Positions 6,461 to 13,487 of a stretch of DNA of 13,487 nucleotides are shown piece by piece; the stretch's first letter is position 1; the number at the start of each line of letters is the position of its first letter. This DNA is from Oxalobacteraceae bacterium UBA4003. Its GTDB lineage: Bacteria > Pseudomonadota > Gammaproteobacteria > Burkholderiales > Burkholderiaceae_D. The stretch lies in NCBI GenBank assembly GCA_002384815.1, contig DGBN01000025.1, positions 1 through 13,487 on the forward strand. The letters are read 5' to 3'. Under the pieces are notes generated by a model that worked only from the letters and a program-made list of their open reading frames with translations, had not been told where the DNA came from and made no database searches. The translations under genes and the position numbers were made by a program.

Positions 6461-7327
6461 ATGAATTCTCAGCCTGCTCCCCTCACTCCCGTCATTCCCG
6501 AAATCGATTTCGAGCGCCGTTTCGGCGGCATTGCGCGTCTCTACGGCTCAGCTGCACTAACGCGTTTTCGCACTGCGCATGTGTGCGTGGTCGGCGTAGG
6601 CGGCGTCGGTTCCTGGGTCGTCGAAGCGCTGGCGCGCAGCGCCATCGGGCGGATCACGATGATCGATCTGGACAATCTGGCGGAATCCAACGTCAATCGG
6701 CAAATCCATGCATTGACCGATACGCTGGGCAAGGCCAAGGTAAGCGCACTGGCAGAACGCATAGAACAAATCAACCCATATTGCATGGTGACGGAAATCG
6801 AGGATTTTCTGAGTGCAGACAATCTGGATGAAATGATAGGCGCGCACCACTACGACTACATCATCGACGCGATCGATAATGTGCGCGCCAAAACGGCACT
6901 GATTGCGTATTGCCGCAAACACGGCCTGCAGCTGGTAACCATAGGCAGCGCAGGCGGACAAATCGACCCGACAAAAATCGCTGTACTCGATCTGTGCCGC
7001 ACCGAACAGGAACCGCTGCTGGCCAAAGTACGCAAGCGCTTGCGCGCCGAACACGGCTTCCCGCGCGGAACAAAAAACAAATTCGGTATCGATGCCGTAT
7101 TTTCGACCGAACCGCTGCGCTTTCCGGAAAGCGAAGAAGCATGTGCCATCGATAGCGATACACAATCCGGTATCACCGGTCTCAATTGCGCAGGATTCGG
7201 TTCCGCGATGGTCGTCACCGCATCTTTCGGGCTGGTCGCTGCGGCGCATGTTTTACGCAAACTGGCGGCAGAAGCCGAACTTGCCGCACCGGGAAATACA
7301 GCGGCCGCACCCTCTCCAAGCGCCTGA
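6461..7327 (+). CDS. tcdA: tRNA threonylcarbamoyladenosine dehydratase (TcdA/CsdL, E1-like)
   Basis: This 288-residue ThiF/E1-superfamily enzyme uses ATP to dehydrate t6A at position 37 of tRNA to the cyclic form ct6A. Motifs are FERRFGGIARLYG near the N-terminus (17-29), the nucleotide-binding loop VVGVGGVGSW (43-52), MIDLDNLAESNVNRQ (67-81), DAIDN (136-140), SAGGQIDPTKI (163-173) and KFGIDAVFSTEP (207-218). These match the E. coli TcdA (YgdL) pattern, and the length is close to its 268 residues. The C-terminal tail (about 271-288) is Ala/Pro-rich and probably disordered. The ATG at 6461 has no clear Shine-Dalgarno; a GGCGG just before it is too close. It is transcribed alone and ends before a strong two-way terminator. 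The sua5 gene for the precursor t6A lies 3 kb away. Confidence 0.92.
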   Translation: MNSQPAPLTPVIPEIDFERRFGGIARLYGSAALTRFRTAHVCVVGVGGVGSWVVEALARSAIGRITMIDLDNLAESNVNRQIHALTDTLGKAKVSALAERIEQINPYCMVTEIEDFLSADNLDEMIGAHHYDYIIDAIDNVRAKTALIAYCRKHGLQLVTIGSAGGQIDPTKIAVLDLCRTEQEPLLAKVRKRLRAEHGFPRGTKNKFGIDAVFSTEPLRFPESEEACAIDSDTQSGITGLNCAGFGSAMVVTASFGLVAAAHVLRKLAAEAELAAPGNTAAAPSPSA

Positions 7328-7422
7328 TTCAGGACGCAGCTATATCTCGAACTTGGAAAGCGTTTTACCAGAAAGACGATAGGCAGCGGCAATCGCGATC
7401 CAGCAGGCGAGTAGTCACTGGG

Positions 7423-7460
7423 GGAGCTAAAAACGGAAGCAGCCCGGTTTTTGGGCCTCC
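7423..7460. repeat. Imperfect hairpin downstream of tcdA
   Basis: GGAG (7423-7426) and AAAAACGG (7429-7436) can pair with CCGGTTTTT (7444-7452, one bulge) and CTCC (7457-7460). It lies between the tcdA stop and the strong terminator at 7471. It may be a first, weaker 3' structure of the tcdA transcript. The remaining bases 7328-7422 hold nothing I recognise. Confidence 0.35.
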
Positions 7461-7470
7461 TCTTTCCAGT

Positions 7471-7497
7471 AAAAAAGCGGCCTTGGCCGCTTTTTTT
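7471..7497. terminator. Strong bidirectional terminator between tcdA and guaC
   Basis: AAAAAAGCGGCC (7471-7482) and GGCCGCTTTTTT (7485-7496) are perfect inverted arms. With CCTTGG as the loop, the GC core is GCGG/CCGC. A T-run follows the core on both strands, so it can end tcdA on plus and guaC on minus, whose stops lie at 7327 and 7515. Confidence 0.92.
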
Positions 7498-7514
7498 ATG
7501 TGTGCCTGCATGCA

Positions 7515-8567
7515 TCAGGATTTGCCGAATACCTCATTCAACTGCTGTGTCACACGGATGAAGGTCGTGCGCTTCGTCAATTCCTTCAACTTGTGCGCGC
7601 CCACATAAGTGCACGCGGAGCGCACGCCGCCCAGAATCTCCTGCAAGGTATTGGCGACCGGGCCGCGATACTCGACCAGCACCTCCTTGCCTTCGGCTGC
7701 ACGGTATTCAGCCACGCCACCTGCATATTTTTCCATTGCGGCACGGCTGCTCATGCCATAAAAGCGCTTGAATTTTTTTCCATCGCGCTCCACCACGTCG
7801 CCGGCGCATTCATCATGGCCGGCCAGCATGCCGCCCAGCATCACGAAATCGGCGCCGCCGCCAAATGCCTTGGCCAGATCGCCCGGCACCGAGCAGCCGC
7901 CATCGGCGCAAATCTGCCCACCCAAACCATGCGCCGCATCGGCACACTCAATCACAGCGGACAATTGCGGATAACCGACACCGGTCATCTTGCGCGTGGT
8001 GCACACAGAGCCGGGACCTATGCCGACCTTGACGATATCGGCACCGGCCAGAATCAATTCTTCGGTTATATCGCCGGTCACGACATTGCCGGCCATAATG
8101 GTTAGATGCGGAAACTCCTTGCGTACCTTCTTGACGAAATTGATGAAACCTTCGGTATAGCCATTCGCCACATCGATGCAGACATATTCAATGGCATTGT
8201 CGAGACGCGCCATTACCACTGTGAATTTATCGTAGTCGGATGGGCTGATACCCATCGAATAAAACGCTGTCGAGGCAGCTTGCGCAGAATCCTTCAGCGA
8301 CTGGAAAAAGGCAAGCAGATCGTCAATGGAATAGTGCTTGTGCAAAGCCGCAGACAACTGGTGCGGCGCCAGCGCATGCGCCATCGCTATAGTGCCGGTG
8401 CTATCCATATTCGATGCAATGATGGGAATGCCGCGATATGTTTGGCGCGAATGAAGGAAAAGGAATTCACGCCGAATATCGACTTCCAGCCGCGACGTCA
8501 GTGTCGAACGTTTGGGACGTATCAGCACATCCTTGAAGTCCAGCTTGACCGATTCTTCGATATGCAT
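7515..8567 (-). CDS. guaC: GMP reductase
   Basis: This 350-residue cytosolic enzyme reduces GMP to IMP and ammonia with NADPH, returning guanine nucleotides to the purine pool. It has the IMPDH/GMPR TIM-barrel features: LDFKDVLIRPKRSTL (9-23), ASNMDSTGT (51-59), the catalytic-cysteine loop VGIGPGSVCTTR (181-192, C189) and ADGGC (221-225). No CBS domains are present, and the N-terminus matches the E. coli GuaC style (347 residues), which favours GMP reductase over IMP dehydrogenase. The start at 8567 is chosen from this N-terminus and a GGAGG site 4 bases away; ATG at 8585 would add six residues. It lies 34 bases after msrA on the same strand, so the two may form an operon. Confidence 0.94.
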   Translation of the reverse strand: MHIEESVKLDFKDVLIRPKRSTLTSRLEVDIRREFLFLHSRQTYRGIPIIASNMDSTGTIAMAHALAPHQLSAALHKHYSIDDLLAFFQSLKDSAQAASTAFYSMGISPSDYDKFTVVMARLDNAIEYVCIDVANGYTEGFINFVKKVRKEFPHLTIMAGNVVTGDITEELILAGADIVKVGIGPGSVCTTRKMTGVGYPQLSAVIECADAAHGLGGQICADGGCSVPGDLAKAFGGGADFVMLGGMLAGHDECAGDVVERDGKKFKRFYGMSSRAAMEKYAGGVAEYRAAEGKEVLVEYRGPVANTLQEILGGVRSACTYVGAHKLKELTKRTTFIRVTQQLNEVFGKS

Positions 8568-8571
8568 AAGG

Positions 8572-8576
8572 CCTCC
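8572..8576 (-). promoter_or_regulatory. guaC ribosome-binding site with short spacing
   Basis: On the minus strand GGAGG (8576-8572) is followed after only 4 bases by ATG at 8567. The site supports this start over the upstream ATG at 8585, which has no well-placed site. The short spacing is unusual and could lower translation. Confidence 0.55.
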
Positions 8577-8601
8577 ATGAGGCATACCTTACTTCAAGAC
8601 C

Positions 8602-9141
8602 TCAGGACAGATCCGTTCTGATTTTGTCGCGAAAGGTTTGCCGGAATTTGGCAACCTTGGGCGCCACAATAAACGCGCAATAGCCCTGCAACGGATTCTG
8701 CCGGAAATAATTTTGATGATAGTCCTCGGCCTTGTAATACGTTTCAGCCGGACTCAGTTCCGTCACGATAGGCGCATCCCATACATTCGCCATTTCCGAC
8801 ATGACCTGCCTGGCCATCTGTTGCTGCTCAGGCGTATGGTAATAAATCACCGAGCGATACTGCGTACCGACGTCATTACCCTGACGGTTCAGTGTGGTCG
8901 GATCATGGATGGTGAAGAATACTTCGAGGATTTCACGAAAGCTGACGACGGCAGGATCGAAAGTCAAGCGCACCACTTCCGCATGGCCGGTGGTGCCTTC
9001 GCAAATTTGTTCATAACTTGGATTGGCGACCTGGCCGCCGGTGTAACCGGATGCGATGGCAGTGATGCCTTTCATCTGCTGAAAGACGGCTTCCGTGCAC
9101 CAAAAACATCCGCCGCCCAGAGTTGCGATTTCTGTTGCCAT
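8602..9141 (-). CDS. msrA: Peptide-methionine (S)-S-oxide reductase MsrA
   Basis: This 179-residue enzyme repairs oxidised methionine (S-sulfoxide form) in proteins, using thioredoxin for recycling. The signature GGCFWCTE (10-17) holds the catalytic Cys12, followed by GYTGG (32-36), GHAEVV (52-57), Y/H-rich sequence near AEDYHQNYF and a recycling cysteine in NPLQGYC (C155). It has no signal peptide and should be cytosolic; no MsrB domain is fused. ATG at 9141 is preceded by GGAG at 7 bases. It is upstream of guaC with a 34-base gap. The 140 bases before it hold an inverted repeat and the end of the AMP-binding-like gene. Confidence 0.95.
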   Translation of the reverse strand: MATEIATLGGGCFWCTEAVFQQMKGITAIASGYTGGQVANPSYEQICEGTTGHAEVVRLTFDPAVVSFREILEVFFTIHDPTTLNRQGNDVGTQYRSVIYYHTPEQQQMARQVMSEMANVWDAPIVTELSPAETYYKAEDYHQNYFRQNPLQGYCAFIVAPKVAKFRQTFRDKIRTDLS

Positions 9142-9210
9142 TCCATTGCTCCGTTAGTAAATGCTGTGACTGTATGCCATGACTTTAGCGCAAACCGATA
9201 AGCATGCATA

Positions 9211-9251
9211 GGAAGCAGGCGTGAAATAGCGTCTCAACAACAACTGCTTCC
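9211..9251. repeat. Inverted repeat upstream of msrA
   Basis: GGAAGCAG (9211-9218) and CTGCTTCC (9244-9251) are perfect 8-base inverted arms separated by 25 bases. It lies between the stop of the AMP-binding-like gene and the msrA start, both on the minus strand. It could end the first transcript or be a control site for msrA. No T-run follows. Confidence 0.4.
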
Positions 9252-9282
9252 ATTACAGCTATCCGTTATCGCACACTCATCA

Positions 9283-9909
9283 TCAGCGAAAAAGAATGGT
9301 ACCGCCAGCGACCAGTACGGGCAAAACCTGCGGTGCAAAAATATCCGCATCGAACAAGGCGCCTGCAATCCTGAATGTGCGCGCGGCATCGGCCGATGCG
9401 GCGCTTGTCAGCTGATGCAGACTTTGCTCTTTCGCTTCCGGCACATTGTCTTTTTCGATAAGCAGCGAAAGCAGGCTGGGCTGGTGCACATCTTCCGTCA
9501 CTGGCGGCGTATGGTGACAACGTGTCGCAATCAGCGACGACAAGTTCGCCACAACAGATGCTGCAGGCGGCGCGTCGAATATCGTTTCATCGTCGTGGAG
9601 CAATAACGCAACCGGAATTTTCTGCAGGATGGCACTACTGTTCCGATGCAGTGGTGCATGCTCCAGCGGCAGCAGCTTTGCACCGCAACGCGCGACCGCA
9701 ATATAGAACATCAATGCATCCTGATGTCCCTGCCCCCAATACATGACCGTATCGCCAGGCTTGACGTGCCATTCATCCTTCAGGCGCGCGGTGGCGCGCT
9801 CGATGCGCGACCAGAATTTTCTATATGTGACGATACGACGGCTGGAGCGCGAAGCGATGGCATCCGGTTGCGTCGCGACATGCTGACGCAGAATATTAAA
9901 AAGATTCAT
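9283..9909 (-). CDS. Short AMP-binding-like protein (N-terminal part of an acyl-CoA-ligase fold)
   Basis: The 208-residue protein resembles the start of adenylate-forming enzymes. LFNILRQHVATQPDAIA (3-19), RRIVTYRKFWSRIERATARL (24-43), KPGDTVMYWGQGHQDALMFYIAVARCGAKLLPL (50-82) and the final VLVAGGTILFR (198-208) follow the family plan. Full enzymes have 500 or more residues; this one stops after the N-terminal subdomain. Where the ATP-binding loop (SGTTG-PK) should be, it reads IEKDNVPEAKEQSLHQL (151-167), which lacks the glycines and threonines. The later catalytic motifs and C-terminal lid are absent. It is therefore unlikely to activate an acid with ATP. The frame is intact and has GAGGAG 11 bases before ATG at 9909. 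It may be a pseudoenzyme or a decayed gene; function unknown. Confidence 0.65.
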   Translation of the reverse strand: MNLFNILRQHVATQPDAIASRSSRRIVTYRKFWSRIERATARLKDEWHVKPGDTVMYWGQGHQDALMFYIAVARCGAKLLPLEHAPLHRNSSAILQKIPVALLLHDDETIFDAPPAASVVANLSSLIATRCHHTPPVTEDVHQPSLLSLLIEKDNVPEAKEQSLHQLTSAASADAARTFRIAGALFDADIFAPQVLPVLVAGGTILFR

Positions 9910-10022
9910 GTACAGGGCTTCTCCTCAAACCCGATTCTACGTAATAAGCGCACCGACGATGCAGCGTTTCGCCATCAATGCCTGTTTTTTCGGCATAATG
10001 ATTGAAATTCCATGGATCACCG

Positions 10023-10532
10023 ATGTCTATTTCTTCTTCACACAAAGCAGCGCCTGTATTTGATGCGCGCCATTTTCGCGATGCATTGTCCCAATTCGCC
10101 ACCGGCGTCACCATCATCACGACACGTCTGGAAGACGGCACTTTTCTCGGCTTGACGGCCAGCTCCTTTAATTCCGTTTCACTCAATCCGCCGCTGGTGC
10201 TGTGGAGCCTGGCGCAAACTGCCAACAGCCTGCCTGTTTTCACCGGCAATTCGCACTATGTGATCAACATTCTGGCCGCCGATCAGGCTGAGTTGGCCAA
10301 TCGTTTTGCGCGGCCCAGCAAGAATCGTTTTGCAGGCGTGGATTTCACGCTGTCGCCGACCGGCTTGCCGATTCTCTCAGGTGTTGCAGCATGGTTTGAG
10401 TGCCATAACCGCAGCCGCTATCCGGAGGGCGACCACGTTATTTTTGTCGGTGAAGTGGAATCCTGCGATGTATCGCCGCAAGAGCCGCTGGTATTCCACG
10501 GCGGGCGCTTCATGGCGAGTAAACTGCTGTAA
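10023..10532 (+). CDS. Flavin reductase-like FMN-binding protein
   Basis: This 169-residue protein belongs to the flavin reductase-like (HpaC/DIM6-NTAB) split-barrel family. Visible features are FRDALSQFATGVTIIT near the N-terminus, GLTASSFNSVSLNPPLVLWSL in the FMN-binding strand-loop, YVINILAADQAELANRFA, GDHVIFVGEV and the closing PLVFHGGRFM. Members reduce FMN or FAD with NAD(P)H and pass reduced flavin to a partner monooxygenase, but no monooxygenase is seen nearby, so the partner is unknown. ATG at 10023 (GGA 6 bases upstream) is preferred over an in-frame TTG at 10002. It is divergent from the AMP-binding-like gene, 113 bases apart, and convergent with sua5. Confidence 0.85.
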   Translation: MSISSSHKAAPVFDARHFRDALSQFATGVTIITTRLEDGTFLGLTASSFNSVSLNPPLVLWSLAQTANSLPVFTGNSHYVINILAADQAELANRFARPSKNRFAGVDFTLSPTGLPILSGVAAWFECHNRSRYPEGDHVIFVGEVESCDVSPQEPLVFHGGRFMASKLL

Positions 10533-10540
10533 ATCTGTTT

Positions 10541-10555
10541 CAGCCGGGTCGGCTG
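10541..10555. terminator. Small hairpin between convergent flavin reductase and sua5
   Basis: CAGCCG (10541-10546) and CGGCTG (10550-10555) form a perfect 6-bp stem with a GGT loop in the 27-base gap between the two stops. Its place suggests a shared terminator, but neither strand has a T-run, only AAACAGATTT on the minus side. Confidence 0.4.
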
Positions 10556-10559
10556 CGCC

Positions 10560-11579
10560 TCAATCCTGCAGCAACTTCAACAGTATTCCCGACGAATCGT
10601 GCGCCGCGCGCCGCAACCTGTCGTTGACGCCGTTCCATGCATCATCGTCCGGTGGCGATTCCACCATGATGACATCGGCATGTGCGTTGTCCATCGCACG
10701 CAAGGCGGCATACAAGTCATGCGCATACAACGCTGCCTGGGCAGGCATGACCATGCTTGCCGCCAGCGGGACTGTGCTTGCGAAAGAGTGATGCATCAGC
10801 GCGACACACTTGCCATGCGCATGCAATTCCTGCAGGGTTTCATGCATCTGTTCCCGCTCCAGCAATACCACCGGCGTATGCGGTGCGTAATGTGATTCCA
10901 GCGTACCGGAAGCGCGCGGCGCGGCAGCATCCGGCAGCAAGGGCGCCACACCCAGCACGGCAGTGATCTGCGCCGCACTGATGTGGCCGGGACGCAGCAA
11001 TACCGCATGGCCGCGCGACATGTCGACGATCGTCGATTCGATACCGACTTCACTTTGACCGCCATCCAGCACGCAAGCCAGCAAGCTATTCATATCGTCG
11101 CCAAACTCATCCCGCACATGCTGTGCAGTCGTCGGACTGACGTGACCGAATTTATTCGCTGATGGTGCAGCCACACCGCCTTTTCCCTGCTTGAAATTGC
11201 GCAGCAAGGCTTGTGCAACCGGATGCGATGGACAACGCAAACCTATCGAATCCTGGCCGCCTGCAACCGTATCGGGAATATGCGTCGCCCGCTTGAGTAT
11301 GAGCGTCAGCGGACCGGGCCAGAATGCGGAGATCAATTGATACGCCTCCGGCGAAACATCCTTCGCCCAGTAGCCAATATCGGCTTCAGGCGCCAGATGC
11401 ACAATCACAGGATGATTCGAGGGACGGCCTTTGGCTTGATAGATTTTGGCAACCGCCAGCGGATTTTCTGCATCCGCACCGAGTCCGTACACAGTCTCGG
11501 TGGGAAAAGCGACCAGCTCGCCACGTTCCAGGCGGCGCGCGGCATCTGCTATCTTCGACAGATCCAATGATTCAGGCAT
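10560..11579 (-). CDS. sua5: Threonylcarbamoyl-AMP synthase, Sua5 type
   Basis: This 339-residue enzyme makes threonylcarbamoyl-AMP from threonine, bicarbonate and ATP, the first step of t6A formation on tRNA. The YrdC/TsaC domain is seen in PTETVYGLGA (26-35), KGRPSNHPVIVH (50-61), FWPGPLTLIL, APSAN and GIESTIVD. After SGTLESHYAP comes the extra C-terminal Sua5 domain, so it is the long Sua5 form and not the short TsaC (about 190 residues). ATG at 11579 is preferred; a TTG at 11594 would add five residues. There is no clear ribosome-binding site. It follows purK by 18 bases on the same strand and is probably translated from the pur operon transcript. Confidence 0.93.
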   Translation of the reverse strand: MPESLDLSKIADAARRLERGELVAFPTETVYGLGADAENPLAVAKIYQAKGRPSNHPVIVHLAPEADIGYWAKDVSPEAYQLISAFWPGPLTLILKRATHIPDTVAGGQDSIGLRCPSHPVAQALLRNFKQGKGGVAAPSANKFGHVSPTTAQHVRDEFGDDMNSLLACVLDGGQSEVGIESTIVDMSRGHAVLLRPGHISAAQITAVLGVAPLLPDAAAPRASGTLESHYAPHTPVVLLEREQMHETLQELHAHGKCVALMHHSFASTVPLAASMVMPAQAALYAHDLYAALRAMDNAHADVIMVESPPDDDAWNGVNDRLRRAAHDSSGILLKLLQD

Positions 11580-11597
11580 CGCCGTTTTTTTCAATGC

Positions 11598-12791
11598 TCA
11601 AGCCGGGATGCCGAGGATGACACAGGCCTGCCGCAAATTGGCTTGCGCTTCTGCCAGCGTCGCTGCGACGAAAGTGATATGGCCCATTTTTCGTGCACGA
11701 CGCGCAGTATCTTTCCCGTACAAATGCAGATTGGCGCCCGGCAAAGCCAGCACCTGGTCCCACGCCGGTTCGCGTATTTCATCCGAACCGCCGGCAAACC
11801 AGATGTCACCCAGAATATTCAACATCGCTGCCGCTGAATGCTGACGCACGTCGCCCAAAGGCAGGCGCGCCATCGCGCGTGCCTGTTGTGCAAACTGGCT
11901 GGTGACGCAAGCGTCTATCGTGTAGTGACCGCTGTTGTGCGGACGCGGCGCCATTTCATTGACAACCAGCGAACCGTCCGTAAGCACAAAAAACTCTATG
12001 CACAACACGCCGACATAACCCAGCTGTTCAATCACCGCCAGTGTTGCGGCCTGTGCTTTTTCGGCAGATTCCTTGCTGATATTCGGACCCGGCACCGTGG
12101 TGGTAAACAGTATGCCGTCTCTATGCACGTTCTCTGCAATCGGATAAACCACTGCCTTGCCGTCGGCACCGCGTGCCGCCAATACGGAAATCTCGTAGGC
12201 CAGCGGCAGCATTTTTTCCAGCACGCAGGCGACGCCGTTCATCGCGCCATAAGCCGCATGCAATTCGGCACGCGTCTTGACGCGTACCTGCCCCTTGCCG
12301 TCGTAGCCCATGCGTACGGTTTTCAAAATTCCCGGCAACAAATCGTCGGGTACTGCATCCACATCAGCGGCAGAATTGATTTCCTTGTGCGAGGCCGGGA
12401 AAACGCCGGAAGTAATCGCGCACTCGATGAAGAAACGCTTTTCCGCCATGCGATCCTGCGCAATTGAAACGCACGATGCCGATGGCGCAACGAAGGTGCT
12501 CTCGGCCAGAAATGCGAGACTCTTCGCCGACACATTTTCGAATTCAGTCGTCACTGCCGCGCATTGCGAAGCCAACTTGGTCAACGCTTCAGCATCGGTG
12601 TAGTCGGCGCTATGCAATTGATCGGCAGCATGACCGGCCGGGCAATCGAGTGCTGGTTCCAGCACTGCTACCTTGAAACCCATTTGCTGCGCAGCGTGCG
12701 CAAACATGCGACCCAGCTGGCCGCCGCCCATCACGCCCAGCCAGGTTCCGGCTGCGACAGGATTCAAAGGAGGAATTTCATTCTTGCTCAT
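11598..12791 (-). CDS. purK: N5-carboxyaminoimidazole ribonucleotide synthase (PurK)
   Basis: This 397-residue ATP-grasp enzyme joins bicarbonate to aminoimidazole ribonucleotide using ATP in de novo purine synthesis. Evidence: WLGVMGGGQLGRMFAHAA (17-34) at the N-terminus, TEFENV, a KTVRMGYDGKGQ segment in the ATP-grasp domain, and the metal-binding/catalytic stretch EFFVLTDGSLVVNEMAPRPHNSGHYTIDA. The C-terminal HLYGKDTARRARKMGHIT is typical of PurK. Its ATG overlaps the purE stop by four bases (ATGA), so the two are coupled. Its length is somewhat above the 355 residues of E. coli PurK. Confidence 0.96.
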   Translation of the reverse strand: MSKNEIPPLNPVAAGTWLGVMGGGQLGRMFAHAAQQMGFKVAVLEPALDCPAGHAADQLHSADYTDAEALTKLASQCAAVTTEFENVSAKSLAFLAESTFVAPSASCVSIAQDRMAEKRFFIECAITSGVFPASHKEINSAADVDAVPDDLLPGILKTVRMGYDGKGQVRVKTRAELHAAYGAMNGVACVLEKMLPLAYEISVLAARGADGKAVVYPIAENVHRDGILFTTTVPGPNISKESAEKAQAATLAVIEQLGYVGVLCIEFFVLTDGSLVVNEMAPRPHNSGHYTIDACVTSQFAQQARAMARLPLGDVRQHSAAAMLNILGDIWFAGGSDEIREPAWDQVLALPGANLHLYGKDTARRARKMGHITFVAATLAEAQANLRQACVILGIPA

Positions 12792-13279
12792 ACAGGTAAT
12801 TTCATTTCTACAGCGATTTGCGTTTGCTTGACGCGGAATTGTTCGAGACTGGCAGCCAGTTTGTCATCAGTGGTGGCGAGAATCGCAATCGCTGCCAGCG
12901 CAGCATTTGCAGCGCCCGCTTCGCCGATTGCAAAAGTGGAAACCGGAATGCCTTTCGGCATTTGCACGATGGACAACAGCGAATCTTCGCCACGCAGATA
13001 TTTGGACGGCACCGGCACACCCAGAATCGGCACGATGGTTTTGGCCGCCAGCATGCCCGGCAGATGCGCTGCGCCGCCGGCACCGGCAATGATGGCACGC
13101 ACACCGCGCGCACGTGCCGACTCCGCGTAGGCAAACATCTGATCCGGCATGCGATGCGCAGAAATTACCTGCGCTTCATGTGCGACACCGAATTCTTTCA
13201 GAATCGCGACCGCATGCTGCATCACATCCCAGTCGGATGAAGATCCCATCACCACGCCTATCAAAGGTGCATTTGCCAT
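12788..13279 (-). CDS. purE: N5-carboxyaminoimidazole ribonucleotide mutase (PurE)
   Basis: This 163-residue class I PurE moves the carboxyl group made by PurK to give 4-carboxyaminoimidazole ribonucleotide. Motifs are MGSSSDWDVM (11-20), SAHRMP (40-45, catalytic His42) and AGAGGAAHLPGM (65-76). Length matches the bacterial octameric enzyme (about 165 residues). A GAAAGG site (13290-13285), placed inside the last purC codons, lies 5 bases before ATG at 13279. Gene order purC-purE-purK with one-base spacing and a four-base overlap shows an operon. Confidence 0.97.
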   Translation of the reverse strand: MANAPLIGVVMGSSSDWDVMQHAVAILKEFGVAHEAQVISAHRMPDQMFAYAESARARGVRAIIAGAGGAAHLPGMLAAKTIVPILGVPVPSKYLRGEDSLLSIVQMPKGIPVSTFAIGEAGAANAALAAIAILATTDDKLAASLEQFRVKQTQIAVEMKLPV

Positions 13280-13280
13280 A

Positions 13281-13487
13281 TCAGCCTTTCAGGTTTTCAC
13301 CAGTCAAACGGGTCAGTGCTTCACGATACTTGGCACCGGTTTTTTCAATGACATCGGCCGGCAGGGTTGGTGCAGGCGCAGTCTTTTTCCACTCTGTCAG
13401 GGTTTCCAGATAGTCGCGCACGAATTGCTTGTCGAACGATGGCGGCGAAATGCCGGTTGCATACGAATCGGCAGGCCAGAAACGCGA
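13281..13487 (-). CDS. purC: SAICAR synthetase, C-terminal part (cut by window edge)
   Basis: The last 68 codons and the stop are present; the gene runs off the right edge. The visible protein contains SRFWPADSYATGISPPSFDK, then QFVRDYLETL, TEWKKTAPAP, LPADVIEKT, YREAL and LTGENLKG. This is the C-terminus of the longer PurC type found in betaproteobacteria and yeast. PurC joins aspartate to carboxyaminoimidazole ribonucleotide with ATP, the step after PurE. Its TGA is followed after a single base by the purE ATG. Confidence 0.9.
   Translation of the reverse strand, partial: SRFWPADSYATGISPPSFDKQFVRDYLETLTEWKKTAPAPTLPADVIEKTGAKYREALTRLTGENLKG

Noticed and set aside
6557..7249. Minus-strand open frame of 230 codons
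   Set aside because: It lies wholly antisense to tcdA, whose motifs are intact, and shows no family features.
7500..8105. Plus-strand open frame of 201 codons
   Set aside because: It is antisense to guaC, which is a certain gene; its composition is that of a shadow frame.
9266..9520. Frame-shifted continuation of the AMP-binding-like gene
   Set aside because: The alternative minus-strand frame has no adenylate-forming motifs, so a simple frameshift does not restore the missing part.
1..13487. Mobile elements, CRISPR arrays, RNA genes
   Set aside because: No transposase, integrase, regularly spaced repeat, tRNA-like or rRNA-like sequence was seen on either strand.

Overview
The window looks like ordinary chromosome from a betaproteobacterium. 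Protein sequence style, moderate GC content and the purC-purE-purK-sua5 order suggest Burkholderiales, most likely Oxalobacteraceae (Herminiimonas or Janthinobacterium-like). This placement is inferred from recognised protein families; no database search was run. I see no rRNA, tRNA, CRISPR array, insertion sequence or phage gene.

Layout. Bases 1-46 hold a terminator of an upstream gene. A FUSC-type membrane protein (244-1338, +) faces a three-gene minus-strand operon (1439-3664). That operon encodes a polyprenyl-phosphate glycosyltransferase, a GtrA-type flippase and a YdjC/NaxD-type sugar deacetylase. Divergent from it is an ArnT-like GT-C transferase (3853-5454, +). Next come pdxH (5526-6161, -), tcdA (6461-7327, +), a strong two-way terminator, guaC (7515-8567, -), msrA (8602-9141, -), a short AMP-binding-like protein (9283-9909, -) and a flavin reductase (10023-10532, +). 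The right end is a tightly packed minus-strand operon, purC (partial)-purE-purK-sua5 (10560-13487).

How the genes work together. The four genes at 1439-5454 together form a plausible pathway for adding an amino sugar to a cell-envelope acceptor. The GtrB-like enzyme loads a hexosamine on undecaprenyl phosphate, the deacetylase exposes the amine, GtrA helps flip the lipid-linked sugar, and the ArnT-like enzyme transfers it in the periplasm, perhaps to lipid A phosphate. This resembles the Francisella NaxD/Flm and Bordetella Lgm systems and is the most interesting unit here. purC, purE, purK and guaC belong to purine synthesis and salvage. sua5 and tcdA make and then cyclise the t6A modification at tRNA position 37.

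Other points of interest are the 208-residue AMP-binding-like protein, which stops after the N-terminal subdomain and has a degenerate ATP-binding loop, and several clean inverted repeats without U-tracts in intergenic regions.
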